NCBI RefSeq assembly: GCF_027474525.2
Contig: NZ_CP114882.2
Span: forward strand, 1,240,001-1,304,000
DNA: 64,000 bases
Direction: 5' to 3'
Origin: Flavobacterium lacustre
GTDB taxonomy: Bacteria; Bacteroidota; Bacteroidia; Flavobacteriales; Flavobacteriaceae
Both the position numbers and the translations under genes were made by a program. A model generated the notes under the pieces. It made no database searches and was not told the DNA's origin. It was given only the letters and a program-made list of their open reading frames with translations. Of this stretch, positions 35,003-42,444 are shown one piece after another. The stretch's first letter is position 1. Each line of letters opens with the position of its first letter.

Positions 35003-35854
35003 ATGAACTACATCAAACACCTTACTGGTTTTTTCGAAAAAGTCTCAACTGATTTTGAACTAAACCCAACACACATAAGTCTGTACATGGCAATTTTTCA
35101 GTTCTGGAACCTCAACCGTTTTCAGAATCCAATAAGCATTACCCGGGATGAAGTCATGCGAATCAGTAAAATTTGTTCTAAGGCAACATATCACAAATGC
35201 ATGAGAGAAATGCACAACAAAGGATACTTAAAATATGAGCCTTCATACAACCCTTTTCGGGGAAGTATGGTGCATTTAATTAACTATTCAGAAGACTTAA
35301 AACCACCTCAAAAAAAAGACCGAAAAAAGACAATAAACAAACAAGTTATTGAACAAGTAGGCATGCAGGCTAATAATCAGGCTAATGAACAAGCGGTAAA
35401 CAAGCATCAAACTAGTAATGGGACAGGCACTGAACAAGCGCTGGTATCTTCTATAAACAATATAAACATTACAAACAAATCAAACATTTTAAACTTGGAG
35501 CAAGCACAAAATTTAAAAACTAAAAATGAAGAATTTTTCGAAGAAAAAGAAAAAAAGAAAAAAAAGTTGCGCGAAAAAAAAGAACCTTTTTTGAAGGAAA
35601 AAATCCCTCCCGAATGGCAAGAAGTCACAACATTTTTCAAAGAGAAAAATGCAACCGAAATCGAAGCCGAAAAATTCTTCAACCATTTTCAAAGTAACGG
35701 TTGGCTCGTGGGAGGAAAATCCAAAATGAAAGACTGGAAAGCAGCAGCAAGAAACTGGATCATGAACCAGAACAAATTCCAGCCAAAATCAAACCTACCC
35801 CAGCCGAACCATTTACAAATTTCAAATAATAAAAATTATGCCGAACCATTGTAA
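35003..35854 (+). CDS. Replication-like helix-turn-helix protein
   Basis: 283 residues. The N-terminal domain (about 1-95) looks like a winged helix: LNPTHISLYMAIFQFWN, ITRDEVMRISKICSKATYHK, MHNKGYLKYEPSYNPFRGS. A low-complexity, Gln/Asn- and Lys-rich linker follows (about 100-195). The C-terminal part (about 200-265) has PPEWQEVTTFFKEKNA and GKSKMKDWKAAARNWI, a segment seen in DnaD-like and phage replication proteins. I infer a replication or helicase-loading role. The stop overlaps the next gene by 17 bases, and that gene encodes an ATPase, which supports joint action. Confidence 0.7.
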   Translation: MNYIKHLTGFFEKVSTDFELNPTHISLYMAIFQFWNLNRFQNPISITRDEVMRISKICSKATYHKCMREMHNKGYLKYEPSYNPFRGSMVHLINYSEDLKPPQKKDRKKTINKQVIEQVGMQANNQANEQAVNKHQTSNGTGTEQALVSSINNINITNKSNILNLEQAQNLKTKNEEFFEEKEKKKKKLREKKEPFLKEKIPPEWQEVTTFFKEKNATEIEAEKFFNHFQSNGWLVGGKSKMKDWKAAARNWIMNQNKFQPKSNLPQPNHLQISNNKNYAEPL

Positions 35855-36497
35855 ATTAATCACCGATACTTTCGAAATTCAAAACAATCAGAAAATCTAT
35901 GATTTCAACAAATGCCTAGAATTTATCGAATACCAGGGAACAGCACATTATGGATCATCCTTTCAAATAAATATCCTGGACATCCCAATAATTTATAAAT
36001 TGATAATCTACATGATCAAAGACAATAAAGCGGCTTTAAAAGAACAAATTGACCTCAGCAAAGGTATTTTGTTATCAGGCCCAATTGGATGCGGAAAAAC
36101 CTCTATAATGAGCCTTATTAAGCCTTTTACAAGTCCTTTGTCAGAGTATAAAATAAAAACCTGTCGAGAACTATCGTTTGAATTTGCTAAAAAGGGGTTT
36201 GAAACCATCAACTATTATACGCTAAAGCAAGCAAATCAATCCAAATTAACGGGCTATTGCTTTGATGATTTAGGTGCCGAACAACAAATCAAACACTTCG
36301 GTAACGATTGTAATGTAATGGCTGAGGTATTGTTGGGTCGGTACGAGCAGTTTGTAGAAAATAAATGTATCACGCACATCACCTCTAATCTTTCAGCCTC
36401 CGAAATCGAAAGGATTTACGGTAACCGGATTCGTTCTAGGATGAGGTCAATGTTCAATCTTGTTGCCTTTGATAAGGAGGCAAAGGATAAACGTTAA
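35838..36497 (+). CDS. DnaC/IstB-like AAA+ ATPase
   Basis: 219 residues with a P-loop GPIGCGKT (81-88) and a Walker B block YCFDDLG (140-146). A sensor-1-like THITSNLS and an arginine-rich box near the C terminus (GNRIRSRMRSMFN) also fit. This is the layout of helicase loaders (DnaC) and transposition helpers (IstB). With no transposase nearby and a replication-like partner overlapping it by 17 bases, loading of the replicative helicase onto an excised element is the more attractive reading. That role is an inference. Confidence 0.82.
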   Translation: MPNHCKLITDTFEIQNNQKIYDFNKCLEFIEYQGTAHYGSSFQINILDIPIIYKLIIYMIKDNKAALKEQIDLSKGILLSGPIGCGKTSIMSLIKPFTSPLSEYKIKTCRELSFEFAKKGFETINYYTLKQANQSKLTGYCFDDLGAEQQIKHFGNDCNVMAEVLLGRYEQFVENKCITHITSNLSASEIERIYGNRIRSRMRSMFNLVAFDKEAKDKR

Positions 36498-36693
36498 AAG
36501 CAATTTTTCTAATTGTACACCCATTAAATAAAGGACCAAAGTTTAGCTTTAATCACTATGCAGTCAAACTATAGTTTAACAAAAAAACTAATATTCTACT
36601 ATTTTATATCGAAGAAGCAAAAAAATAAAAAAAACAGAATGAAATTTTTTAACAAGTACTTAAATCTGTCCACTTACTTTATGCCGAGATTTA

Positions 36694-37380
36694 CTATTTA
36701 CTTTTGTCCAAAGCAAAAGACAAACCAAAAATACCACAAACCATATGACCGTTTGAGTTATTACTCACTGCTGAGTGCTTACCGTTCCAAGTTAAATTTT
36801 GTCCATAGTTACTAAATGAGCTAAAGTCGAAAAACAAAGATGTTTTTTTTGAAATCATTATCATTGGCGTGATACCTAGAACAATTCCACCATAATTATC
36901 TCCGTTACTAACTTTTGGATTGTAATTTGAAGAGATTGGTTGCAAAATAGCAAGATGTAAGCCAGCATGAAACAGTAAGTTAAATCTAGAAAAATCTTTT
37001 TTCGATTTAATAAGACCATTGACGTTAAATACTCCTTGTACAGAAGTCCTAAATTGAGCTACTTCAAAAGGATTACTGCGATCGACTTTGTTATTTGAGA
37101 ATCGGTCAAAGGCAAGATCCATCTTTAGACCCATAATTTTAGAAAAATCATACCTAGCTCCAACAGTATAAGCATTTAATTTAAAATCATTAAACAATTG
37201 ATTATTAGTATTAGTAAAATAACCATCTGTATAAGGTCGGGTACCATAGCTAATTCCTGTTCCTATTTCAATTGACCATTTATTTGTGTGGGCTTTTACG
37301 AGTGTTGAATCTATTTTGTCTTGAGAAAAAACAGTATTTAGTACAAATAATAATAAGATAATAAGTTTGTTATTTTTCAT
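36694..37380 (-). CDS. Outer-membrane beta-barrel protein
   Basis: 228 residues from the ATG at 37380 (MKNNKLIILLLFVLNTVFSQ, a signal peptide). A longer start at 37413 overlaps a candidate -7 element and is rejected. The mature part has alternating amphipathic strands (WSIEIGTGISYGTRPY, KLNAYTVGARYDF, SRFNLLFHAGLHLAI, GGIVLGITPMIMI) consistent with an 8- to 10-strand OmpW/OmpA-like barrel. The end is GIFGLSFALDKSK. Function unknown. It may be cargo of the element or the first chromosomal gene beyond it; the sequence does not decide. Confidence 0.75.
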   Translation of the reverse strand: MKNNKLIILLLFVLNTVFSQDKIDSTLVKAHTNKWSIEIGTGISYGTRPYTDGYFTNTNNQLFNDFKLNAYTVGARYDFSKIMGLKMDLAFDRFSNNKVDRSNPFEVAQFRTSVQGVFNVNGLIKSKKDFSRFNLLFHAGLHLAILQPISSNYNPKVSNGDNYGGIVLGITPMIMISKKTSLFFDFSSFSNYGQNLTWNGKHSAVSNNSNGHMVCGIFGLSFALDKSK

Positions 37381-37410
37381 AAAAAAAAGATATCGATTGA
37401 AACTATTTCG

Positions 37411-37418
37411 CAAATGTA
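37411..37418 (-). promoter_or_regulatory. Candidate -7 element of the barrel-protein gene
   Basis: TACATTTG on the minus strand, 31 bases before the ATG at 37380, matches TAnnTTTG. No -33 TTG is clear. Confidence 0.45.
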
Positions 37419-37689
37419 TTTAATTAATTTCTTAATAAAAAAAGTACACCGTACATATAACAATTTCAAAACATTCTGAAAAATTTCGGTTAGTTTTTTA
37501 CGTTTTTTCAAGAATTTTAAATTAATAATAAGCTTTTTTTTAAATTTAAATATCTTTAAATCAATTAGTTATTGTGTTTTTTCGTTGGTCTGATTACTAT
37601 GAAATTATAAATCATAAATTGTTAATTTTTAGTTAACCTTCATTCTGGGTTTTTGCATTTATTTTGCGATTATAATTAAAAATTCAAAC
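37419..37689. other. AT-rich divergent intergenic region
   Basis: This separates the barrel gene (minus) from the TonB-dependent receptor gene (plus). A near-match TATTTTG lies about 30 bases before the receptor ATG. I see no tRNA, long inverted repeat or copy of the tRNA-Ser 3' end here. Confidence 0.4.
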
Positions 37690-40608
37690 ATGAAGTTTTT
37701 TTACACCCTAATTATTTCAATGATTTCCTATTGTTTTTTTGGACAGAATGGTACTATAAGTGGATCGGTTTTAGATGATTCTAATGGAAGAACTTTACCG
37801 GGAGTGAGTGTTGTTATCAAAGATTTAAAATTAAGTGCTTCTACAGACTCTGAAGGAAAATTTATTTTTAGAAATGTTACTCCTGGAAATTATGATGTTG
37901 AACTTTCTTATATAGGATATAAGTTAAAAATTATTTCGGAGGTAATTATTTCGGCGAATGAAATTACTTATTTAAATACAACTATTACAGAAAGTAAAAA
38001 CGAACTTAACGAGGTTGTTATTACTAAAACAAGAGCTAAAACAGAATCCGTAAAATCACTATTGGTGATGCAGAAAAATAGTGTTAGTGTATCAGATGGT
38101 ATTTCTGCAGAAACTATTAAAAGAACACCAGACAAAACTACTTCGGATGTTTTGAAGAGGATAAGTGGAGCCAGTATACAAGATAACAAATTTGTTATTA
38201 TTAGAGGTCTTAATGATAGATATAATGCGGCATTCTTGAACGGTGCTCCTTTACCAAGTTCAGAACCAGACAGAAAAGCATTTTCTTTTGATGTATTTCC
38301 TTCTAATATGTTGGATAATTTAATTATTACTAAAACGGCATCTCCAGATTTGCCGGGAGATTTTGCTGGTGGAGTTATTCAAATTAATACAAAAGCAGTA
38401 CCTGATAAAAATTTTCAAAGTCTTTCTATAGGAACGGGTTACAATACTATAACTACTTTTAAAGATAAAAAAAATTATGAAGGCGGTAAAACAGATTGGT
38501 TAGGAATTGATGACGGTACAAGAGCTATGGCATCAACGATTCCTAGTATGGAGGATTTTAATGCTTTAACTCCCCAAGAAAAAGCAAGAGTAGCTCAAAC
38601 TTTTGAGACAGATTGGAAGATTAATGATGAAAAGTTTTTGCCTAATTTGAATTTTCAATACACGATAGGGCATCATTTTGATTTTGATGAAAAAGTATTA
38701 GGAATGTTATTTTCGATTTCTAATAATCAAACCTTTAATTATACGCAAACCACTAGGAATGATTGGGATAATCCAGACCCAAATGTTCCTTCTGTATTGA
38801 CTGCAAAATTTTCTGATGAAAATTACTCTCAGCAAATGTTAACATCAACATTAGCAAATTTTTCATTTAAGTTTAATGATAATCATGCTGTAACTTTTAA
38901 AAATATTTTTAGTATCAATTCAACCGATTTGGTTGTAGATAGATATGGACAAAAAGATGTCAATGATACAAGGTACTTAAGTGCTAACGTTAGGTGGTTC
39001 ACTAGCAATAAAATTTATTCAGGACAATTAAATGGAGAGCATTATTTTTCTAAACCTAAAATTAAATTGAATTGGACTGGATTTTATAGCAATATAAATA
39101 GATCTATTCCAAACTTAAGAAGAAATATTTACTCTATTACAGACCCAAGCAGTTCTGTTTCTAGTGAAACAATTCCTGTTGCGGAGATTGCTAATGGTAA
39201 TGGAGGTGCGGATTATGGTGGAGGAATGTTTTTTTCTGAAAATAAAGAATCTATTTCTGGAAGTAAATTTGATCTAGCAAAGAAATTTAATATTGGGGAA
39301 GAATTGATAAATGAAATAAAAATAGGAGGTTTTTATCAAAGGAGAGATAGAGATTTTTTTGCTCGTCAATTGCAATATAATACCTATACATTAGGAGGTA
39401 ATTTTAATTATTCTTTATTAGAACTTCCTGATGCCACTATTTTTAATCAAGCTAACATGGGCGTTATTTCTCCGTCCGGAGTAACACCTGTCGTAAACGG
39501 ATTTACATTATATGATGCTTCAAAGTATACAGATGCTTATCAAGCTGGTTCCGATTTGAGTGCCGCATATTTGATGCTAGATAATAGATATAAGAGTTTT
39601 CGATTGGTCTGGGGAGTTAGGGTAGAGGATTATAATCAGACTCTATATTTTAAAGATAACAATGGTAATGCTACTAATGCAAATAACAAGCAAAAAGATT
39701 TTTTACCTTCTGCTAATTTGATTTACTCTATTGATAAAAAACAAAATCTTAGATTAAGCTATTCTAAAACATTGAACCGACCAGAATTTAGGGAATTGGC
39801 TCCGTTTGGTTTTTATGATTTTACGAGTCAATTTTTTACTCAGGGTGATTCTTTGAGAATTGCAAAAATACAAAATATAGATTTTAGATATGAACTGTAT
39901 CCGGGAAAAGGACAAGTACTTTCATTCTCCTACTTCAATAAAAAATTTAAAAATCCAATAGAAATTATTCAAGGTGTAAACAATAAAACTATTACGTATA
40001 AAAATGCATCAAGTGCTAAAAATAGCGGAATAGAGCTTGAATTTAGGTTTTTATTGAGTTCAATTTTTAAATCTGAAAACACAACTGTTTTCGATGATAT
40101 TACTATGTTCTCGAATGTTGCAATCATAAAATCAGAAGCAGATGTTTCTAATATTGCTTCTGGAAACACAGAAAAATCAAGACCCTTACAAGGACAATCG
40201 CCCTACATTTTTAATGCGGGACTACAATATTTAAATGTAGAAAATGGCTGGGCTTTATCTACAAATATCAATAGAGCGGGAAATAGGATTGCTTATGCAT
40301 CCAGTGAAATAAAACCAGCAATATGGGAAAAAGGAAGAACATTTTTAGACGTTCAAATTGCAAAATCGTTTTTGAAAAACAAATTAGAATTAAAGTTTAA
40401 CATACAAAATATATTAGCTCAGGATTTGATTTTTTATCAAAATAATTATAGAAACAGTGTTGATTATGGTTCGCTCGAAACATTAGCTAATCAAGTCTTT
40501 ACAGGAGATTATCATTATGAGGATGGTTATAATGCTGCAGATGATGATGTTATTTGGAAAACTATATTTGGAAGAAGTTTTTCATTATCGGCTACTTACA
40601 ATTTTTAA
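37690..40608 (+). CDS. TonB-dependent receptor
   Basis: 972-residue outer-membrane active transporter. A signal peptide (1-19) precedes a carboxypeptidase-regulatory-like beta-sandwich (about 22-105, GTISGSVLDDSNGRTLPGVSV). The plug domain follows (about 130-235, SDVLKRISGASIQ, VIIRGLNDRYNAAFLNG, DLPGDFAGGVIQI). A 22-stranded barrel ends in FGRSFSLSATYNF with terminal Phe. It is not a SusC in the strict sense: no susD is adjacent. The GH1-like gene starts 15 bases after the stop and a T9SS surface protein follows, so it may import a compound that those proteins help to bind. The ligand is unknown. Confidence 0.92.
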   Translation: MKFFYTLIISMISYCFFGQNGTISGSVLDDSNGRTLPGVSVVIKDLKLSASTDSEGKFIFRNVTPGNYDVELSYIGYKLKIISEVIISANEITYLNTTITESKNELNEVVITKTRAKTESVKSLLVMQKNSVSVSDGISAETIKRTPDKTTSDVLKRISGASIQDNKFVIIRGLNDRYNAAFLNGAPLPSSEPDRKAFSFDVFPSNMLDNLIITKTASPDLPGDFAGGVIQINTKAVPDKNFQSLSIGTGYNTITTFKDKKNYEGGKTDWLGIDDGTRAMASTIPSMEDFNALTPQEKARVAQTFETDWKINDEKFLPNLNFQYTIGHHFDFDEKVLGMLFSISNNQTFNYTQTTRNDWDNPDPNVPSVLTAKFSDENYSQQMLTSTLANFSFKFNDNHAVTFKNIFSINSTDLVVDRYGQKDVNDTRYLSANVRWFTSNKIYSGQLNGEHYFSKPKIKLNWTGFYSNINRSIPNLRRNIYSITDPSSSVSSETIPVAEIANGNGGADYGGGMFFSENKESISGSKFDLAKKFNIGEELINEIKIGGFYQRRDRDFFARQLQYNTYTLGGNFNYSLLELPDATIFNQANMGVISPSGVTPVVNGFTLYDASKYTDAYQAGSDLSAAYLMLDNRYKSFRLVWGVRVEDYNQTLYFKDNNGNATNANNKQKDFLPSANLIYSIDKKQNLRLSYSKTLNRPEFRELAPFGFYDFTSQFFTQGDSLRIAKIQNIDFRYELYPGKGQVLSFSYFNKKFKNPIEIIQGVNNKTITYKNASSAKNSGIELEFRFLLSSIFKSENTTVFDDITMFSNVAIIKSEADVSNIASGNTEKSRPLQGQSPYIFNAGLQYLNVENGWALSTNINRAGNRIAYASSEIKPAIWEKGRTFLDVQIAKSFLKNKLELKFNIQNILAQDLIFYQNNYRNSVDYGSLETLANQVFTGDYHYEDGYNAADDDVIWKTIFGRSFSLSATYNF

Positions 40609-40623
40609 TTGTTCATGAATTAA

Positions 40624-41856
40624 ATGATTTTGAATAATTTAAATAAGGATGCATTACTTCGTACCTATGATTTTGGCGACAATTTTCTTTGGGGTATGTC
40701 ATCCAGTGAACATTTATCACCTAAAAGTAGAGATGAAACTTTTTTTTTAAATTCGAAACATCAATTTTCAACCATTGATGTTTCTTTTTTTAAGACGGAA
40801 TTAGATAAATACAAACAAGATATTGATTTAATAAAACAATTAGGTATTCCTAATTTTAAGTTTTCTCTATCTTGGTCCAAAATACTTCCCGATGGAACAG
40901 GTAAAATAAGTACTGAGGCTATTAATTTTTATCATGATGTACTCGATATTTGTATAGAGAATAAAATAGAACCTTTTGTAACGCTGTATGATTCTTGTTT
41001 ACCCTCAGTATTAGAGGAAAAAGGTGGATGGTCTAATCGTGAAATCTTATCTTGGTTTGAGAACTATGTTGCTATTTGTGTTAATTCGTTCAAAGAAAAA
41101 GTTTCCTATTGGATTGTTTTAAACGATCCATCCTTTTTTACCGGAGCTGGTCATTTTTTAGGAATTGATTCTTTAGGAAAGAAAGGGGCTAATAAATTTT
41201 TACCCGCTTTACATCATGCCGTACTTTGTCAATCTATTGGTTTTAGGATAATAAAACAAATAAAAATCAATGCTCAAGTGGGGACTTTTTTTTCATGTCA
41301 TTATATTATTTCAAATACATATAATGATAAAGACATAAAAGCTACTGAGCGAATAGATGCATTGTTGAATAGAACTTTTATTGAGCCTTTATTAGGGTTA
41401 GGATATCCAACACAAGTCTTACCTTTTTTGAAAAATGTTTCTAAATATAGTAGCATTGGTGATGATGATTTGATTAAAGTAGATTTTGATTTTATAGGGT
41501 TGCAAAATTGTACAAGAGAAATAGCATCCCACGATTCATTAGTTCCTTATTTGAATGCTAAACTTATAAAAAATGATAAAATTAGAGTTAAAAAAACACA
41601 TTTAAATTATCATATTTACCATGAGCTAATTTACCTTATTATTAAAAAATATAGTAAATATGAGTGTGTAAAAAAAATATTTATAGTTGAAAATATTGCG
41701 CACCCCCTAGAAGAAATTGATTTTGATATTACTATTGGTTTACAAAAAGCAAATGGGATACAGTCTTTTTTAAGTCAAATGTTAAATGCAAAACAAAGTG
41801 GAGGCAAAGTCAACGGTTATTTTGTTTCAATGCTAAAAGAATTTAAACCTGATTAG
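40624..41856 (+). CDS. Glycoside hydrolase family 1-like protein with degraded active site
   Basis: 410 residues with clear GH1 (beta/alpha)8-barrel similarity: FLWG at 21-24, FSLSWSKILPDG at 80-91, TLYDSCLPSVLEEKGGWSNRE at 120-140 and FIVENIAHP at 353-361. Most catalytic-site residues differ from active GH1 enzymes. The acid/base motif NEP is NDP (Asp168). TLYHWDLP has become TLYDSCLP. The N-terminal Gln of the sugar-binding site is replaced. YRFS is FKFS. The protein ends soon after VNGYFVSML, without the usual FEW loop. Only the nucleophile position (Glu356) is kept. No signal peptide is seen. It is probably a non-catalytic binding or regulatory protein, or an enzyme with changed chemistry. 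It lies 15 bases behind the TonB receptor. Confidence 0.8.
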   Translation: MILNNLNKDALLRTYDFGDNFLWGMSSSEHLSPKSRDETFFLNSKHQFSTIDVSFFKTELDKYKQDIDLIKQLGIPNFKFSLSWSKILPDGTGKISTEAINFYHDVLDICIENKIEPFVTLYDSCLPSVLEEKGGWSNREILSWFENYVAICVNSFKEKVSYWIVLNDPSFFTGAGHFLGIDSLGKKGANKFLPALHHAVLCQSIGFRIIKQIKINAQVGTFFSCHYIISNTYNDKDIKATERIDALLNRTFIEPLLGLGYPTQVLPFLKNVSKYSSIGDDDLIKVDFDFIGLQNCTREIASHDSLVPYLNAKLIKNDKIRVKKTHLNYHIYHELIYLIIKKYSKYECVKKIFIVENIAHPLEEIDFDITIGLQKANGIQSFLSQMLNAKQSGGKVNGYFVSMLKEFKPD

Positions 41857-42385
41857 CATAAGTCCATTTATTCTTTTAGAAGCGATTGATTATATTTCGT
41901 TCCTTAAATCGCCTATGGGTTAATTACTACTTGATTTGCATTGAATTGCGAAATAAAACTTCCAATAACCTAAACTTTTACGGCAAAGAACCTAAAATTT
42001 TACGCTACTGTACTTAAAATATTAGGTCTTTGTTGTATTTTTTTACGTATTTGTACTTATTTAAAAATTTAAAATAATAAAAATTGTTGGTTGAGCATTA
42101 CTATTTTAAATCTTTGATGCGCCAATAAGTATTAGGTTAAAATTTTAAAAAAAGGGATACAGGTCATATCGTGTTGAAAATTTGAAATTAAGCGTATTGA
42201 TGTTGTCAAGCAAAATAATAGTTGTGTCTCGTTTTTAGTAGTTTAGCGTGTGGACTAGTATTCTATTTTACGATTTTTTAGATAAATATATAGAGATTTA
42301 ATTTTGGTTTTAAATAAGTTCTTAACGATTTGTTAAATTTAGTAACAATCAATTTGCTTAAATGTTTTATTTATTTAATTTTTAG
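41857..42385. other. Long AT-rich intergenic region with short repeats
   Basis: 588 bases separate the GH1-like gene from the next large gene. Apart from the direct repeats at 41967-42026 and the promoter at its end, I see no gene, tRNA or strong terminator in it. The 3' ends of the upstream operon must lie here. Confidence 0.5.
41967..42026 (+). repeat. Direct repeat pair with an inverted partial third copy
   Basis: AACCTAAACTTTTACG (41967-41982) and AACCTAAAATTTTACG (41989-42004) differ at one base and are 22 bases apart, about two helical turns. GTACTTAAAATATTAGGT (42009-42026) read in reverse resembles the same motif. The arrangement suggests a regulator binding site. Confidence 0.55.
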
Positions 42386-42419
42386 TTGGCATTCAGTTTT
42401 GTACTTAAATATAGATTTG
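42386..42419 (+). promoter_or_regulatory. Predicted promoter of the 1647-residue T9SS protein gene
   Basis: TTG at 42386-42388, a 23-base spacer and TAGATTTG at 42412-42419 match the Bacteroidota consensus at its upper spacing limit. The -7 element lies 26 bases before the ATG. Confidence 0.55.
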
Positions 42420-42444
42420 TCCTGTTTAACAAAAAACAGAAAAA

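Larger units (their letters stand above)
31890..36497 (+). mobile_element. Putative integrative element at tRNA-Ser (right end not found)
   Basis: Five co-directional genes follow the tRNA: tyrosine recombinase, RteC-family protein, small helix-turn-helix protein, replication-like helix-turn-helix protein and DnaC/IstB-like ATPase. Integrase plus RteC is the combination known from CTnDOT-type elements of Bacteroidota. No relaxase, coupling protein or tra gene is seen before the surface-protein genes resume. I scanned the gaps downstream for a repeat of the tRNA 3' end and found none, so the right boundary given is only the end of the last clearly element-like gene. Confidence 0.7.

Noticed and set aside
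35838..36497. IstB helper of an IS21-type insertion sequence
   Set aside because: No IstA transposase or terminal inverted repeats nearby; the partner gene is replication-like.
36558..36815. 85-residue plus-strand frame after the ATPase gene
   Set aside because: Its second half lies antisense to the barrel gene and the first half is Lys/Phe/Tyr-rich low-complexity sequence from AT-rich DNA. No support for coding.
36498..37690. Right end of the element as a copy of the tRNA-Ser 3' end
   Set aside because: Read by eye, no stretch resembling the last 15-20 bases of the tRNA gene was found here or in the gaps at 41.9-42.4 and 47.4-47.8 kb.
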